Of a stretch of 60,570 nucleotides of DNA, positions 8,634 to 17,510 are shown piece after piece. The stretch covers positions 1-60,570 of the forward strand of contig NZ_FQZK01000028.1 in assembly GCF_900141985.1 (NCBI RefSeq), in the 5' to 3' direction. How positions within the stretch are numbered: position 1 is the stretch's first letter; each line of letters begins with the position of its first letter. A model generated the notes under the pieces. That model saw nothing but the letters and a program-made list of their open reading frames with translations, was not told where the DNA came from and made no database searches. This DNA is from Nocardiopsis flavescens. Lineage in GTDB: Bacteria > Actinomycetota > Actinomycetes > Streptosporangiales > Streptosporangiaceae. The translations under genes and the position numbers were made by a program.

Positions 8634-9851
8634 GTGCGGAACATCGTCATCGCCGGCGCCGGGACGGCGGGGCTGCGCACCGCCGCGGCCCTGCGCGAAC
8701 GCGGCTTCGGGGGGCGCCTCACGCTCGTCGGCGAGGAGGCGCACCGGCCCTACTCCCGGCCGCCGCTGTCCAAGGAGGCGCTGACCGGGGTGGGCCTGGG
8801 CGAGGGCCCCCTGGCGGGCAACCGGGCGCTGCGGCTCCTGGAGGACGCCGAGATCGACGCCCTGGACCTGGACTTCCTCCCGGGGACCCGGGCGGTCGGC
8901 CTGGACACCGCCTCGCGGACCGTGCGGCTCGACGACGGCGGCGGCATCCCCTATGACGGCCTGGTGGTCGCCACCGGCGCCCGCGCCCGCCGCCCGGACA
9001 CCGCGCTGGCCGGGGTGCACGTGCTGCGCACCCTGGAGGACGCCGAGGCCGTGCGCGCGCGGATCGCCGAGCACGGTCGGCTGGTGGTCGTGGGCGCGGG
9101 GTTCGTCGGCGCCGAGGTGGCCGCCAGCGCCCGCGCCCTGGGCGCCGAGGTCACGCTGGTGGAGGCCGCCCCCACCCCCCTGACCCGCGTGGTCCACCCG
9201 CGGCTGGGCTCGGTGCTGACCGAGCTGCACCGCGAGAACGGCGTGGACGTGCGCCTGGGCACGGGGGTGCGGGCCTACGAGGGCTCCGGACGCGTCGAGC
9301 GCGTGCGCCTCGCCGACGGCGGGGCGGTCGAGACCCCTCTCGTCGTGGCGGGCATCGGCGTGGACCTCAACACCGAGTGGCTCCGCGGGTCGCTCGACCT
9401 CATGCCCGACGGGTCGGTGCGCTGCGACGAGTACTCGGCGGCCTCCGCCCCCGGCGTCTACGCGGTCGGGGACCTGGCGAACTGGCCGCACCCGCGCTAC
9501 GGCGGGCGCGTGCGGCTGGAGCACTGGACCAACGCCGGGGAGCAGGCCGCGGCGGCAGCGCACAACCTCCTCGCCGACCCGCGGGACCGGCGGCCCTTCA
9601 CGCCGGTGCCCTACTTCTGGTCGGACCAATACAAAATGAAGATCCAGCTGCTGGGACAGGGTGCCCCGGCCGATGAGGTCGCCATCGTGCACGGGTCCGC
9701 GGAGGACCGTAAATTCGTGGCCTTCCTCGGCCGGGGCGGGATGCTGACGGGCGTCCTGGGGCTGCGCTCCACCCCGCGCACCATGCGGTACCGGGGACTG
9801 CTGGAGCGGCCCACCACCTGGGAGGAGGCCCTGGCGGCGGCCGCGCCCTGA
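8634..9851 (+). CDS. FAD-dependent NAD(P)H oxidoreductase (ferredoxin reductase type)
   Basis: 405 residues from a GTG preceded by AACGGAGGC. It has two dinucleotide folds: FAD site IVIAGAGTAGLRTA at the N-terminus and NAD(P) site LVVVGAGFVGAEVAA near 148-162. The C-terminal FAD motif is GVYAVGDLANW, and a reductase C-terminal domain contains YFWSDQYKMKIQLLG. This is the ThcD/rhodocoxin or putidaredoxin reductase family, which passes electrons to ferredoxins for P450s or Rieske oxygenases. No ferredoxin or P450 gene is in the window, so the partner is unknown. Confidence 0.92.
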   Translation: MRNIVIAGAGTAGLRTAAALRERGFGGRLTLVGEEAHRPYSRPPLSKEALTGVGLGEGPLAGNRALRLLEDAEIDALDLDFLPGTRAVGLDTASRTVRLDDGGGIPYDGLVVATGARARRPDTALAGVHVLRTLEDAEAVRARIAEHGRLVVVGAGFVGAEVAASARALGAEVTLVEAAPTPLTRVVHPRLGSVLTELHRENGVDVRLGTGVRAYEGSGRVERVRLADGGAVETPLVVAGIGVDLNTEWLRGSLDLMPDGSVRCDEYSAASAPGVYAVGDLANWPHPRYGGRVRLEHWTNAGEQAAAAAHNLLADPRDRRPFTPVPYFWSDQYKMKIQLLGQGAPADEVAIVHGSAEDRKFVAFLGRGGMLTGVLGLRSTPRTMRYRGLLERPTTWEEALAAAAP

Positions 9852-9918
9852 GGGCGGCCCCGCGGACCCCGTCGCGGAGCGCGGCGGGCGGGAGCCGGCG
9901 CCGCGCCCGCCGCCGGCG

Positions 9919-10875
9919 TCACCGGGCGAAGCGGTCCGTCGCCTCGATGAGGCGGTCCAGGATGCCGGGCTCGCTGAACGCGTGCCCGGCGTCGTCGACG
10001 ATGTGGAACTCCGCCTCCGGCCAGGCCCGGTGCAGGTCGTAGGCGGTGCGCGCCGGGGTGCACACGTCGTAGCGGCCCTGCACGATCACCCCGGGGATGT
10101 GCCGGATCAGCCCGGCGCCCTCGATGAGCTGCCCCGGCGTGAAGAACCCCCGGTTGGTGAAGTAGTGGTTCTCGATCCGCGCGAACGCCATCGCGTACTC
10201 GTCCTCGGCGTGGTGCTCGCGCAGTTCCTCGTTGGGCAGCAGGGTCACCGTGGAGCCCTCCCAGACGCTCCAGGCACGCGCCGCCTCCACCCGCGTCTGC
10301 CGGTCGGGCGACTCCAGCCGCCGGGCGTAGGCGGCGATGAGGTCGTCGCGCTCCTCCTCCGGGACGGGCGCCAGGTAGGACTCCCACAGGTCGGGGAACA
10401 TCATCGACGCCCCCTCCTGGTAGAACCAGCGCAGCTCCTCGTCGCGCAGCGTGAAGATGCCCCGGACGACCAGCTCGGTGACCCGGTCGGGGTGGGTCTG
10501 GGCGTAGGCCAGGGCCAGGCAGCTCCCCCACGACCCGCCGAAGACCTGCCAGGCGTCGACGCCGATCATCTCGCGCAGCCGCTCCATGTCCTCCACCAGC
10601 GTCCAGGTGGTGTTGGTGGACAGGTCGGTGTCCATCCGCCCGGCGTGCGGGGTGGAGCGGCCGCAGTTGCGCTGGTCGAACAGCAGGATCCGGTACCGCT
10701 CCGGGTCGAACAGCCGCCGGTGGTCGGGCGTGCAGCCGCCGCCGGGACCGCCGTGCAGGAACACCGCGGGCTTGCCGGCGGGGTTGCCGCACAGCTCCCA
10801 GTAGACGCGGTGTCCGTCGCCGACGTCGAGCATGCCCGAGTCGTACGGTTCGATGGGCGGGTACAGGGTGCGCAC
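9919..10875 (-). CDS. pip: Prolyl aminopeptidase
   Basis: 318-residue alpha/beta hydrolase of peptidase family S33 that removes N-terminal proline from peptides. The oxyanion-hole motif is FLHGGPGGG, the family motif FDQRNCGRSTPH is present, and the nucleophile Ser is in VFGGSWGSCLALAYA (about residue 114). The catalytic Asp is in QGRYDVCTP and the His in DDAGHAFSEPG. Length and N-terminus (YPPIEPYDSGML) match the monomeric bacterial enzyme. It stands alone, cytoplasmic, with no signal peptide. Confidence 0.94.
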   Translation of the reverse strand: MRTLYPPIEPYDSGMLDVGDGHRVYWELCGNPAGKPAVFLHGGPGGGCTPDHRRLFDPERYRILLFDQRNCGRSTPHAGRMDTDLSTNTTWTLVEDMERLREMIGVDAWQVFGGSWGSCLALAYAQTHPDRVTELVVRGIFTLRDEELRWFYQEGASMMFPDLWESYLAPVPEEERDDLIAAYARRLESPDRQTRVEAARAWSVWEGSTVTLLPNEELREHHAEDEYAMAFARIENHYFTNRGFFTPGQLIEGAGLIRHIPGVIVQGRYDVCTPARTAYDLHRAWPEAEFHIVDDAGHAFSEPGILDRLIEATDRFAR

Positions 10876-11083
10876 AGAGTGGCCTTTCCTGGTGTTCGTC
10901 GTGTGCCCCGAAAGGGACTTCGGGGCGGGCCGGACGGGGGGTGGCCGGGTCCCTCCGGCGGGGGTCGTCGGGCGTGGCCGGCCGCGCGGACGCCCGCGGC
11001 CGGTCCGGCGTTCGGACGGCGGCCCCGGGGCGCCTCCCGGGCGGGCGGGGGCGGTGCCCGCCGCCCCGGCGCGGCCCGCGGCC

Positions 11084-11956
11084 CTAGAGGCGGTCGAGCA
11101 GCTCGGCCTTCTTGGCGGCGAACTCCTCGTCGGTCAGCAGGCCCTCGGTGTGCAGGCGTCCCAGCTCGCGGATCTTTCCGTAGACCTCTTCGGGCGAGCC
11201 GGGGGCGTCGCCGCCCTCCAGGGCCGGCGCGGCGGGGGCCCGCCCGATGTACGCGTTGAGGGTGGCCGCCATCAGGAAGGTCTCCTCGGCGCCCTTGGAC
11301 CCGTGCGAGGCGAGGGTGAAGAAGTCGTTCTCCAGGGACGTGGCCTCGGGCAGCGTGACACCGCGCAGCACGACGCGCAGGTACCCCTCGGTGATGTCGA
11401 GCTGCGGGTGCCAGACCGCGGACTCGATCTCCTGGAGCCGGTACTCGCGGGACTTCTCCTTCTCCTTGGCGGTGCTGGCCAGCCACCCGTCCCACAGCAG
11501 GCGCACCTTCTCGCCGTCGAAGGAGACCGACCCCTCGGCGGTGCGCGCCTGCACCGGCGGCCGGGCCACCAGGGCGCGGGCCACCTCCCCGGGGTCGAGT
11601 TCCCCGGCGAGGGTCTCGCGTGCGTAGCGGGCCAGGGCCCGGACCTTGTCGGCGACGTACTCGGCGACCAGCTCGGTGTCGTGGGGGCCGGTGAGGAGCA
11701 GCGGGGTGTGCGCGTCCCGCGCGGACGCGGCCGGCACGGCGTAGGGGTCCAGGCCCGGGGCCAGGACCAGCCGCAGCCGCCACCCGCGCTTGCGGTCGCC
11801 CTGGTCGAATTCCGCCTCGTGCACCGCGGCCAGCGGGACCTCGACCGCTCCCAGCGCCTTGAACAGCGTCGGCACCTTGCGCCCGGAGTCGAAGCGGATC
11901 CGCACCGTCTCGTCGTCGATCTTCCACAGGGCGTGGTGCCCGCGCAGTTCCTCCAT
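11084..11956 (-). CDS. DUF4429 protein with C-terminal SHOCT motif
   Basis: 290 residues with two similar halves (GHHALWKIDDETVRIRFD near the start and AEGSVSFDGEKVRLLWDG near the middle), as in DUF4429 proteins of actinomycetes. It ends in a SHOCT-type short helical domain (IRELGRLHTEGLLTDEEF, then a Lys-rich helix and LLDRL). SHOCT tails are thought to mediate oligomerisation or nucleic-acid contact; the molecular function is unknown. No signal peptide or membrane helix. The ATG at 11956 is the first residue of a conserved-looking N-terminus. The 207-base gap before pip (10876-11083) contains only GC-rich sequence. Confidence 0.85.
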   Translation of the reverse strand: MEELRGHHALWKIDDETVRIRFDSGRKVPTLFKALGAVEVPLAAVHEAEFDQGDRKRGWRLRLVLAPGLDPYAVPAASARDAHTPLLLTGPHDTELVAEYVADKVRALARYARETLAGELDPGEVARALVARPPVQARTAEGSVSFDGEKVRLLWDGWLASTAKEKEKSREYRLQEIESAVWHPQLDITEGYLRVVLRGVTLPEATSLENDFFTLASHGSKGAEETFLMAATLNAYIGRAPAAPALEGGDAPGSPEEVYGKIRELGRLHTEGLLTDEEFAAKKAELLDRL

Positions 11957-12096
11957 GGGTCACCATCCTAGGGCGGACGCGGGCGGCCGTCGGAGGGTGC
12001 GGCGCCCGGCGAGGGGTCGCCGGACCGCATCCGGGGTAGTAACGGCAGCACACCGGCCCTGGACCGAGGCGGGCGGAGATCCGAAAGGTCGAAGCG

Positions 12097-13815
12097 ATGT
12101 CCGAAGAGGCGGCGGCCGAGGGGGCCGCGGAGTTCCGTGCGGCGCGCGATCTGCTCCTGCGGCTGCGGGAGGACCGCGAGGCCGCGCACCGGGAGTTCGC
12201 CTGGCCCCGGCCCGAGGTGTTCAACTGGGCACTGGACCACTTCGACGAGGTGGCCGGGCGGCGGCCCGACCGCACGGCGCTGTGGATCGTGGCCGAGGAC
12301 GGCACGGAGGAGAAGCACACCTACCGGCGCATGTCGGAGCGCTCCTCCCAGGTCGCCAACTGGCTGCACGCCCAGGGCGTGCACGCGGGCGACCGCATCC
12401 TGGTGATGCTCGGCCCGCAGGTGGAGCTGTGGGAGATCACCCTGGCCGCCGCCAAGCTCGGCGCCGCCGTGGTGCCCACCGCCACCAACCTCACCGAGGG
12501 GGACCTGGTGGACCGGCTGGACCGCGGCGAGATCCGGCACGTGGTCTGCTCCCCGGAGGACACCGGGAAGTTCGAGGGGCTGCACGGGCACTGGACCCGG
12601 ATCTGCGTCGGGTACATGGACGGCTGGGTCTGCTACCCCGACTCCGAGCACGCCGGCCTGGAGTTCCACCCGCCGCACCGGCCCGGCCCCGACGACCCCC
12701 TGCTCGTGTACTTCACCTCGGGCACCACCGCCCGGCCCAAGCTGGTGGTGCACACCCAGCGCTCCTACCCGGTCGGGCACCTGTCCACCATGTACTGGCT
12801 GGGCGTGCGTCCGGGGGACGTCCACCTCAACGTGTCGGTCCCGGGCTGGGGCAAGCACGCCTACGGCAGCGTGTTCGGCCCGTGGAACGCCGAGGCGACG
12901 GTGCTGGTGGTGCGCCAGGACCGCTTCTCCGCCGAGCGGCTGCTCGACGAGATCGTGCGCTGCGGGGTCCACACCTTCTGCGCGCCGCCGACGGTGTGGC
13001 GGATGCTGGTGCAGACGGACCTGGCGTCGCGGGAGGTCCCCCTGCGCGAGGCGACCGCGGCGGGGGAGCCGCTGAACGCGGAGGTGGTGGAGCACGTGCG
13101 CCGGGCGTGGGGCCTCACGGTGCGCGACGGGTTCGGCCAGACGGAGACCACCCTGCTCGTGGGCAACCCCCCCGGCGGGCGCGTCGTGCCGGGGTCGATG
13201 GGGTACGAGATGCCGGGCTACCGGATCGTGCTGGCGGACCCGGCCACCGGCGAGCCCGCCGACGCGGGCGAGATCTGCGTGGACCTGTCCGACGCCCCGG
13301 TGGGGATCATGAAGGGGTACGCCGACGGCCCCTACCCGGCCCGGTCCACCGCCCTGCGGGGGCTGTTCCGCACCGGGGACCTGGCCGCCCGGGAGGCCGA
13401 CGGGCGCATTACCTATATCGGCCGCCGCGACGATGTGTTCAAGGCCTCGGATTACCGCATCTCACCCTTCGAACTCGAAAGCGTCCTCGTCGAACACGAA
13501 TACGTGGCCGAGGCCGCGGTGGTCCCCTCCCCCGATCCGCTGCGGCTCGCGGTCGCCAAGGCGTTCGTGGCGCCGGCCCCGGGGGTGGAGCCCACCGCGG
13601 AGGCGGCGCGGGCGATCCTGGAGCACGTCCGCGACCGCCTCTCGCCGTACAAAAGGGTCCGCCGCCTGGAGTTCGCCGAACTTCCCAAGACCGCCTCGGG
13701 CAAGATCCGCCGGGTGCAGCTGCGCCGGGAAGAGGCGGAGCGCGGCCCCGTCACGGACGGCGCGCGCCGCCCCGCCGAGTTCTGGGAGGAGGACCTGGCC
13801 GACCCCGGCTCCTGA
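12097..13815 (+). CDS. Acyl-CoA synthetase (AMP-forming)
   Basis: 572 residues of the ANL adenylate-forming superfamily. The P-loop-like motif is LVYFTSGTTARPKLVVH, where most members have GTTGxPK. Also present are GQTE in DGFGQTETTLL, the FRTGDLA hinge aspartate region, and the C-terminal catalytic Lys in LPKTASGKIRR. Overall layout resembles acetyl/medium-chain (ACSM-like) synthetases, which make acyl-CoA from a carboxylate, ATP and CoA. The Ala in GTTARPK is unusual but occurs in this subgroup. ATG with GAAAGG site 7 bases upstream. Substrate cannot be told from sequence. Confidence 0.9.
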   Translation: MSEEAAAEGAAEFRAARDLLLRLREDREAAHREFAWPRPEVFNWALDHFDEVAGRRPDRTALWIVAEDGTEEKHTYRRMSERSSQVANWLHAQGVHAGDRILVMLGPQVELWEITLAAAKLGAAVVPTATNLTEGDLVDRLDRGEIRHVVCSPEDTGKFEGLHGHWTRICVGYMDGWVCYPDSEHAGLEFHPPHRPGPDDPLLVYFTSGTTARPKLVVHTQRSYPVGHLSTMYWLGVRPGDVHLNVSVPGWGKHAYGSVFGPWNAEATVLVVRQDRFSAERLLDEIVRCGVHTFCAPPTVWRMLVQTDLASREVPLREATAAGEPLNAEVVEHVRRAWGLTVRDGFGQTETTLLVGNPPGGRVVPGSMGYEMPGYRIVLADPATGEPADAGEICVDLSDAPVGIMKGYADGPYPARSTALRGLFRTGDLAAREADGRITYIGRRDDVFKASDYRISPFELESVLVEHEYVAEAAVVPSPDPLRLAVAKAFVAPAPGVEPTAEAARAILEHVRDRLSPYKRVRRLEFAELPKTASGKIRRVQLRREEAERGPVTDGARRPAEFWEEDLADPGS

Positions 13816-13833
13816 CCCCGCGGAAAAAGGACC

Positions 13834-13872
13834 GGGGAAATTCGTCTCGACCCGTGAGACGAATATTTCCCC
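13834..13872 (+). terminator. Strong hairpin between acyl-CoA synthetase and DAHP synthase
   Basis: GGGGAAATTCGTCTC pairs with GAGACGAA and TTTCCCC across a GACCCGT loop, with a two-base bulge (TA) on the 3' side. The stem is about 15 bp. It starts 18 bases after the synthetase stop. It is probably the synthetase terminator, but because it lies 130 bases before the DAHP synthase start it could also be a leader structure. No T-run follows directly. Confidence 0.6.
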
Positions 13873-14002
13873 CTTGTCGCGATTTGCAGCACCTCCCCTG
13901 TGACCCTCGTCCGAAATACCGGTGCGACCGCGTTCGGGCTCCGCGTCCGCGCTAGTGTGCAGGGTGGCGGCACCGCGAGAGCAAGGACAGGGGACCAGCA
14001 GC

Positions 14003-15061
14003 ATGACCAGCACCAACGACACACGGGTGGTCGACTACAAGCCGCTCATCGCCCCCCGGGACCTGCTCGCCGAGCTTCCCCTGGGGTCCGAGCGCAGCGC
14101 CCTGGTCGAGCGCTCCCGCGCCGAGGTCAAGCGGGTCCTGGACGGCGGGGACGACCGGCTGCTGGTCGTGGTCGGCCCCTGCTCGGTGCACGACCGCGCG
14201 TCGGCCATGGACTACGCCCACCGGCTGGCCGCGCTGGCGCCCTCGCTGAGCGAGGAGCTGTGCCTGGTCATGCGCGTGTACTTCGAGAAGCCGCGCACCA
14301 CCGTCGGGTGGAAGGGCCTCATCAACGACCCGGGCCTGGACGACACCTACGACGTCCAGAGCGGTCTGCGCCTGGCGCGCGAGATCCTGCTGGACATCAA
14401 CTCGCTGGGGCTGCCCGCGGGCACCGAGTTCCTCGACCCGATCACCCCGCAGTACATCGCCGACGCCGTGTCCTGGGGCGCGATCGGCGCCCGCACCACC
14501 GAGAGCCAGGTGCACCGCCAGCTGAGCAGCGGCCTGAGCACCCCGGTGGGCTTCAAGAACGGCACCGACGGCGACGTGCAGGTGGCCGTGGACGCGGTGG
14601 GCGCCGCGGCGGCCTCCCACACGTTCTTCGGCGTGGACCCGGCCGGGGCCGGCTCGGTGGTCGCCACCGAGGGCAACCCCGACTGCCACGTCATCCTGCG
14701 CGGCGGCCGCACCGGGCCCAACCACGGCGCCGCCCCGGTGAACGCGGCCCTGGACGTCATCGAGGCGGCCGGGCTGCCCCGCCGCCTGATGATCGACGCC
14801 AGCCACGCCAACAGCGGCAAGGACCACGAGCGCCAGCCGGGCGTGGCCGCGGAGATCGCCGCCCAGGTAGCCGAGGGCCAGCACGGCATCATCGGCGTCA
14901 TGCTGGAGAGCTTCCTGGTCCCCGGCGCCCAGAAGCTGGGCGACCCGCAGGACCTGGTGTACGGCCAGTCGATCACCGACAAGTGCATGGGCTGGGACAC
15001 CACCGGCGAGGTGCTGTCCACCCTGGCCGAGGCCGTCCGGTCGCGCCGCAAGGCCGCCTGA
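14003..15061 (+). CDS. 3-deoxy-7-phosphoheptulonate synthase (DAHP synthase, class I)
   Basis: 352 residues of the AroF/G/H type, catalysing condensation of phosphoenolpyruvate and erythrose 4-phosphate, the first shikimate-pathway step. Visible motifs are LVVVGPCSVHD, the KPRTTVGWKGLINDP substrate loop, GARTTESQVHRQ, PVGFKNGTDG and IDASHANSGKDH, which supply the metal and substrate ligands. Most actinomycetes carry a class II enzyme; this is a class I copy. ATG with AGGGGACC upstream. It stands alone after a strong hairpin. A GC-rich inverted stretch follows the stop. Confidence 0.94.
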   Translation: MTSTNDTRVVDYKPLIAPRDLLAELPLGSERSALVERSRAEVKRVLDGGDDRLLVVVGPCSVHDRASAMDYAHRLAALAPSLSEELCLVMRVYFEKPRTTVGWKGLINDPGLDDTYDVQSGLRLAREILLDINSLGLPAGTEFLDPITPQYIADAVSWGAIGARTTESQVHRQLSSGLSTPVGFKNGTDGDVQVAVDAVGAAAASHTFFGVDPAGAGSVVATEGNPDCHVILRGGRTGPNHGAAPVNAALDVIEAAGLPRRLMIDASHANSGKDHERQPGVAAEIAAQVAEGQHGIIGVMLESFLVPGAQKLGDPQDLVYGQSITDKCMGWDTTGEVLSTLAEAVRSRRKAA

Positions 15062-15123
15062 GCGCACTCATCCGCGCCCCGTCCCCGGCCCCGGGGGCGG
15101 GGCGCCGCCGTCGGCCGTGCGCC

Positions 15124-15954
15124 TCAGCGGGTGCCGGCGTCCTCGGGCAGGACGTCCAGGGCGGCCAGCAGCTCGCGCCCCAGCGCCTCGCAGTCCCCGG
15201 TGCCGTACGCGTCCTCCCCCGGCCCGGCCTCCAGGCGCAGGGCGAACGTGTGCGCGCCCTCCCCGCCGGCCACCCAGCCCACCCACCAGCCCGGCGCCCC
15301 GCCGCCCTCGCAGGCGGACCGGGCGTGCAGCCCGTACTCCGCGGTCTCCTCCACCAGGGTGGCCGCGTGCAGCGCCTCCTGGTGGGCGGCCTCGACCGGC
15401 AGCTCGCCGCGGGCGAGCCCGGCCAGGAACTCCGTCTGCTCCACCGCGGAGACCCCCAGCGGCCCCCGCGCCCAGAAGTCGTCCCCGCCGGTGCCGAGGT
15501 CGCGGTCGCCGTAGTCGAACCGGTCCACCCACGCGGCCAGCCGCTCCCGGCCCACCCGCTCCACCGCCCCGCGGTGGGCGTCCCGGCCCGCGCCCACCAC
15601 CGCGCCGGCGTCGGACACCGCCCCCGTCTGGAGCGCGGCCAGCGCCGTCACCAGCTCGAAGGTCTCCCCCGGCACCGCGCGCTCGCGCGCCCGTTCCGGG
15701 TCCACCAGCACCGAGGTGCGGTCCCGGGAGTCGTAGAGCACGAACGTGCCCGCCGCCCCGGCCCGCGCGAACACCCCGGCCAGGTCCGCCCGCTCCACGG
15801 CGGCCACGTCGCCGCCCACCGCGGCGGCGTTCCCCGCCCCCTGCACCGGGGCGGCCTCCTCCCGCGGCGCGGCGCAGCCCAGCAGCGCCGCCACCGTCGC
15901 GCCGGCCACCGACGCGCATCCGATCCGTCTCATCCCCCGCGTGTCCACCAGCAC
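15124..15954 (-). CDS. Class D beta-lactamase-like lipoprotein lacking catalytic motifs
   Basis: 276 residues from a GTG with a GAGGGAGA site (an in-frame ATG at 15933 is also possible). The N-terminus is a lipoprotein signal with lipobox ALLGC. The remainder aligns by eye with OXA-type enzymes: ETFELVTALAALQTG matches STFKIPNAIIGLETG, FDYGDRDLGTGG matches FSYGNQNISGG, FWARGPLGVSAVEQTEFL matches FWLEGQLRISAVNQVEFL, and WWVGWV is shared. The catalytic Ser-x-x-Lys reads E-x-x-E, the SxV segment appears deleted, and K-T-G reads R-S-A. It is therefore unlikely to hydrolyse beta-lactams; a binding or scaffold role is inferred only. Confidence 0.75.
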   Translation of the reverse strand: MLVDTRGMRRIGCASVAGATVAALLGCAAPREEAAPVQGAGNAAAVGGDVAAVERADLAGVFARAGAAGTFVLYDSRDRTSVLVDPERARERAVPGETFELVTALAALQTGAVSDAGAVVGAGRDAHRGAVERVGRERLAAWVDRFDYGDRDLGTGGDDFWARGPLGVSAVEQTEFLAGLARGELPVEAAHQEALHAATLVEETAEYGLHARSACEGGGAPGWWVGWVAGGEGAHTFALRLEAGPGEDAYGTGDCEALGRELLAALDVLPEDAGTR

Positions 15955-16117
15955 TCGGTCTCCCTCGGTACACGAACCGCCACGTCCCGTCCACGGGACA
16001 CGGTAGCCCGGGGGCACCCCCTCCGTCCGGTATTCACGCGCGCCCGGTGCGCGCACGTCGCGCGCCCGGTGCCGCTCTCGGAGGCGGCCACGTCCGCTGC
16101 TAGGGTGAACGTGTTGC

Positions 16118-16310
16118 TGACCCCGTACGGGAGAGTGCCCGCGCAGCCGGCGCGGGCCGCCGAAGGAGCAATCCCTCCCCGAAACAACCTCTCAGGCACA
16201 GTGGACCGTACGGGCGAGACCACTCTGGAAAGCAGGGACCGCCGTCCCTCGCCGAAGGTGCAAGCCGCGCCGAGCGCGCGGTGAAGCTCTCAGGCACAGA
16301 TGACAGAGGG
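16118..16310 (+). ncRNA. Tandem glycine riboswitch
   Basis: Upstream of gcvT the leader shows both glycine aptamers. Aptamer 1 has GGGAGAGTGCCC, GCCGAAGGAGCAATCCC and AACCTCTCAGGCA. The linker is followed by aptamer 2 with ACCACTCTGGAAAGC, GCCGAAGGTGCAAGCC and AGCTCTCAGGCA. These GCCGAAGG and CTCTCAGGCA blocks are diagnostic. The element binds glycine and turns on glycine-cleavage genes. Boundaries are approximate. Confidence 0.95.
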
Positions 16311-16311
16311 G

Positions 16312-16350
16312 GAGGATGGCAACGCCTATCACGACACGACGCCCATCCTC
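16312..16350 (+). promoter_or_regulatory. Expression-platform hairpin of the glycine riboswitch
   Basis: GAGGATGG (16312-16319) can pair perfectly with CCATCCTC (16343-16350). It lies between aptamer 2 and the gcvT ribosome site CGGGAG (16352-16357). The 5' arm begins directly after the aptamer, so glycine binding could compete with this stem and alter access to the ribosome site. The pairing is visible; the mechanism is inferred. Confidence 0.5.
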
Positions 16351-16362
16351 TCGGGAGTGCCC

Positions 16363-17478
16363 ATGTCAGAGCCCGCGTCCGCGCCGCGCCCCACCGCCCT
16401 GCGCGCGGTCCACGAGAAGGCCGGCGCCTCGCTCGTCGACTTCGCCGGATGGCTCATGCCGCTGCGCTACGGCAGCGAGACCGCCGAGCACCGGGCGGTC
16501 CGCGAGGCCGCCGGCCTGTTCGACCTCTCCCACATGGGCGAGATCCGCCTCACCGGACCGGACGCCGCACGGGCACTGGACCACGCGCTGGTCGGACACC
16601 TGTCCCGGGTCAAGGTCGGCCGGGCCCGCTACACGATGATCACCGACGCCGACGGCGGCGTCCTGGACGACCTCATCGTCTACCGGCTCGGCGAGGAGGA
16701 GTACCTCGTCGTGGCCAACGCCGCCAACTCCGACACCGTCGCCGCCGCCCTGGCCGAACGCGCCGCCGGGTTCGACGCGCAGGTCGCCGACGAGTCCGCC
16801 GAGTACTCGCTCATCGCGATCCAGGGCCCCCGCGCCGTGGAGATCCTGGCACCGCTCACCGACGCCGACCTCGGCTCCCTCGGCTACTACGCCGGCCACG
16901 CGCACACCGTCGCCGGGGTCCCCGCCCTACTGGCCCGCACCGGCTACACCGGCGAGGACGGCTTCGAGATCTTCATCCGGCCCGCCGAGCGCGCCGTCGG
17001 GGTGTGGGAGGCCCTCGTCTCCGCCGGTGCCGGCCGGGGCCTGGTCCCCGCCGGGCTCTCGGCCCGCGACACCCTGCGCCTGGAGGCGGGCATGCCGCTG
17101 TACGGCCAGGAGCTGAGCACCGACCTCACCCCCTTCGACGCCGGGCTGGGCCGCGTGGTCAAGTTCGACAAGGAGGGCGACTTCGTCGGCCGGGCCGCGC
17201 TGGAGCGGGCCTCCCGCACCTCCCGCCCCCGGCGCCTCATCGGCCTCGCCGCGCGCGGACGCCGTCCGCTGCGCCGCGGCCAGGACGTCCTGCGCGACGG
17301 CGCGGTCGTCGGCACCATCACCAGCGGCGCGCCCTCCCCCACCCTGGGCCGCCCCATCGCCATGGCCTACGTGGACGGCGAACTCGACACCGCGACCGGC
17401 GCGTTCACCGTGGACGTGCGCGGCCGGGGCGAGGACGTCGACGTGGTCGAGCTGCCGTTCTACAAGCGGCAGGCCTGA
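16363..17478 (+). CDS. gcvT: Glycine cleavage system T protein (aminomethyltransferase)
   Basis: 371 residues. The protein takes the aminomethyl group from lipoyl-GcvH and passes the methylene to tetrahydrofolate, releasing ammonia. Signature parts are LVDFAGWLMPLRYG, LFDLSHMGEIRLTG, the folate-binding region and ARTGYTGEDGFEIF. I place the start at the ATG after CGGGAG and the riboswitch; the frame is open upstream, but those residues would lie in the riboswitch. It is first of the gcvT-gcvH-glyA-sdaA set; the P and L proteins are not in the window, as is common in actinomycetes. Confidence 0.96.
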   Translation: MSEPASAPRPTALRAVHEKAGASLVDFAGWLMPLRYGSETAEHRAVREAAGLFDLSHMGEIRLTGPDAARALDHALVGHLSRVKVGRARYTMITDADGGVLDDLIVYRLGEEEYLVVANAANSDTVAAALAERAAGFDAQVADESAEYSLIAIQGPRAVEILAPLTDADLGSLGYYAGHAHTVAGVPALLARTGYTGEDGFEIFIRPAERAVGVWEALVSAGAGRGLVPAGLSARDTLRLEAGMPLYGQELSTDLTPFDAGLGRVVKFDKEGDFVGRAALERASRTSRPRRLIGLAARGRRPLRRGQDVLRDGAVVGTITSGAPSPTLGRPIAMAYVDGELDTATGAFTVDVRGRGEDVDVVELPFYKRQA

Positions 17479-17481
17479 GAA

Positions 17482-17510
17482 CGTGGGTCCCGCACCCTCG
17501 GGACCCCACG
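17482..17510 (+). terminator. Hairpin between gcvT and gcvH
   Basis: CGTGGGTCCCG pairs with CGGGACCCCACG around a six-base loop, with one bulged G. It begins 3 bases after the gcvT stop and may end or reduce transcription before gcvH. Confidence 0.55.
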
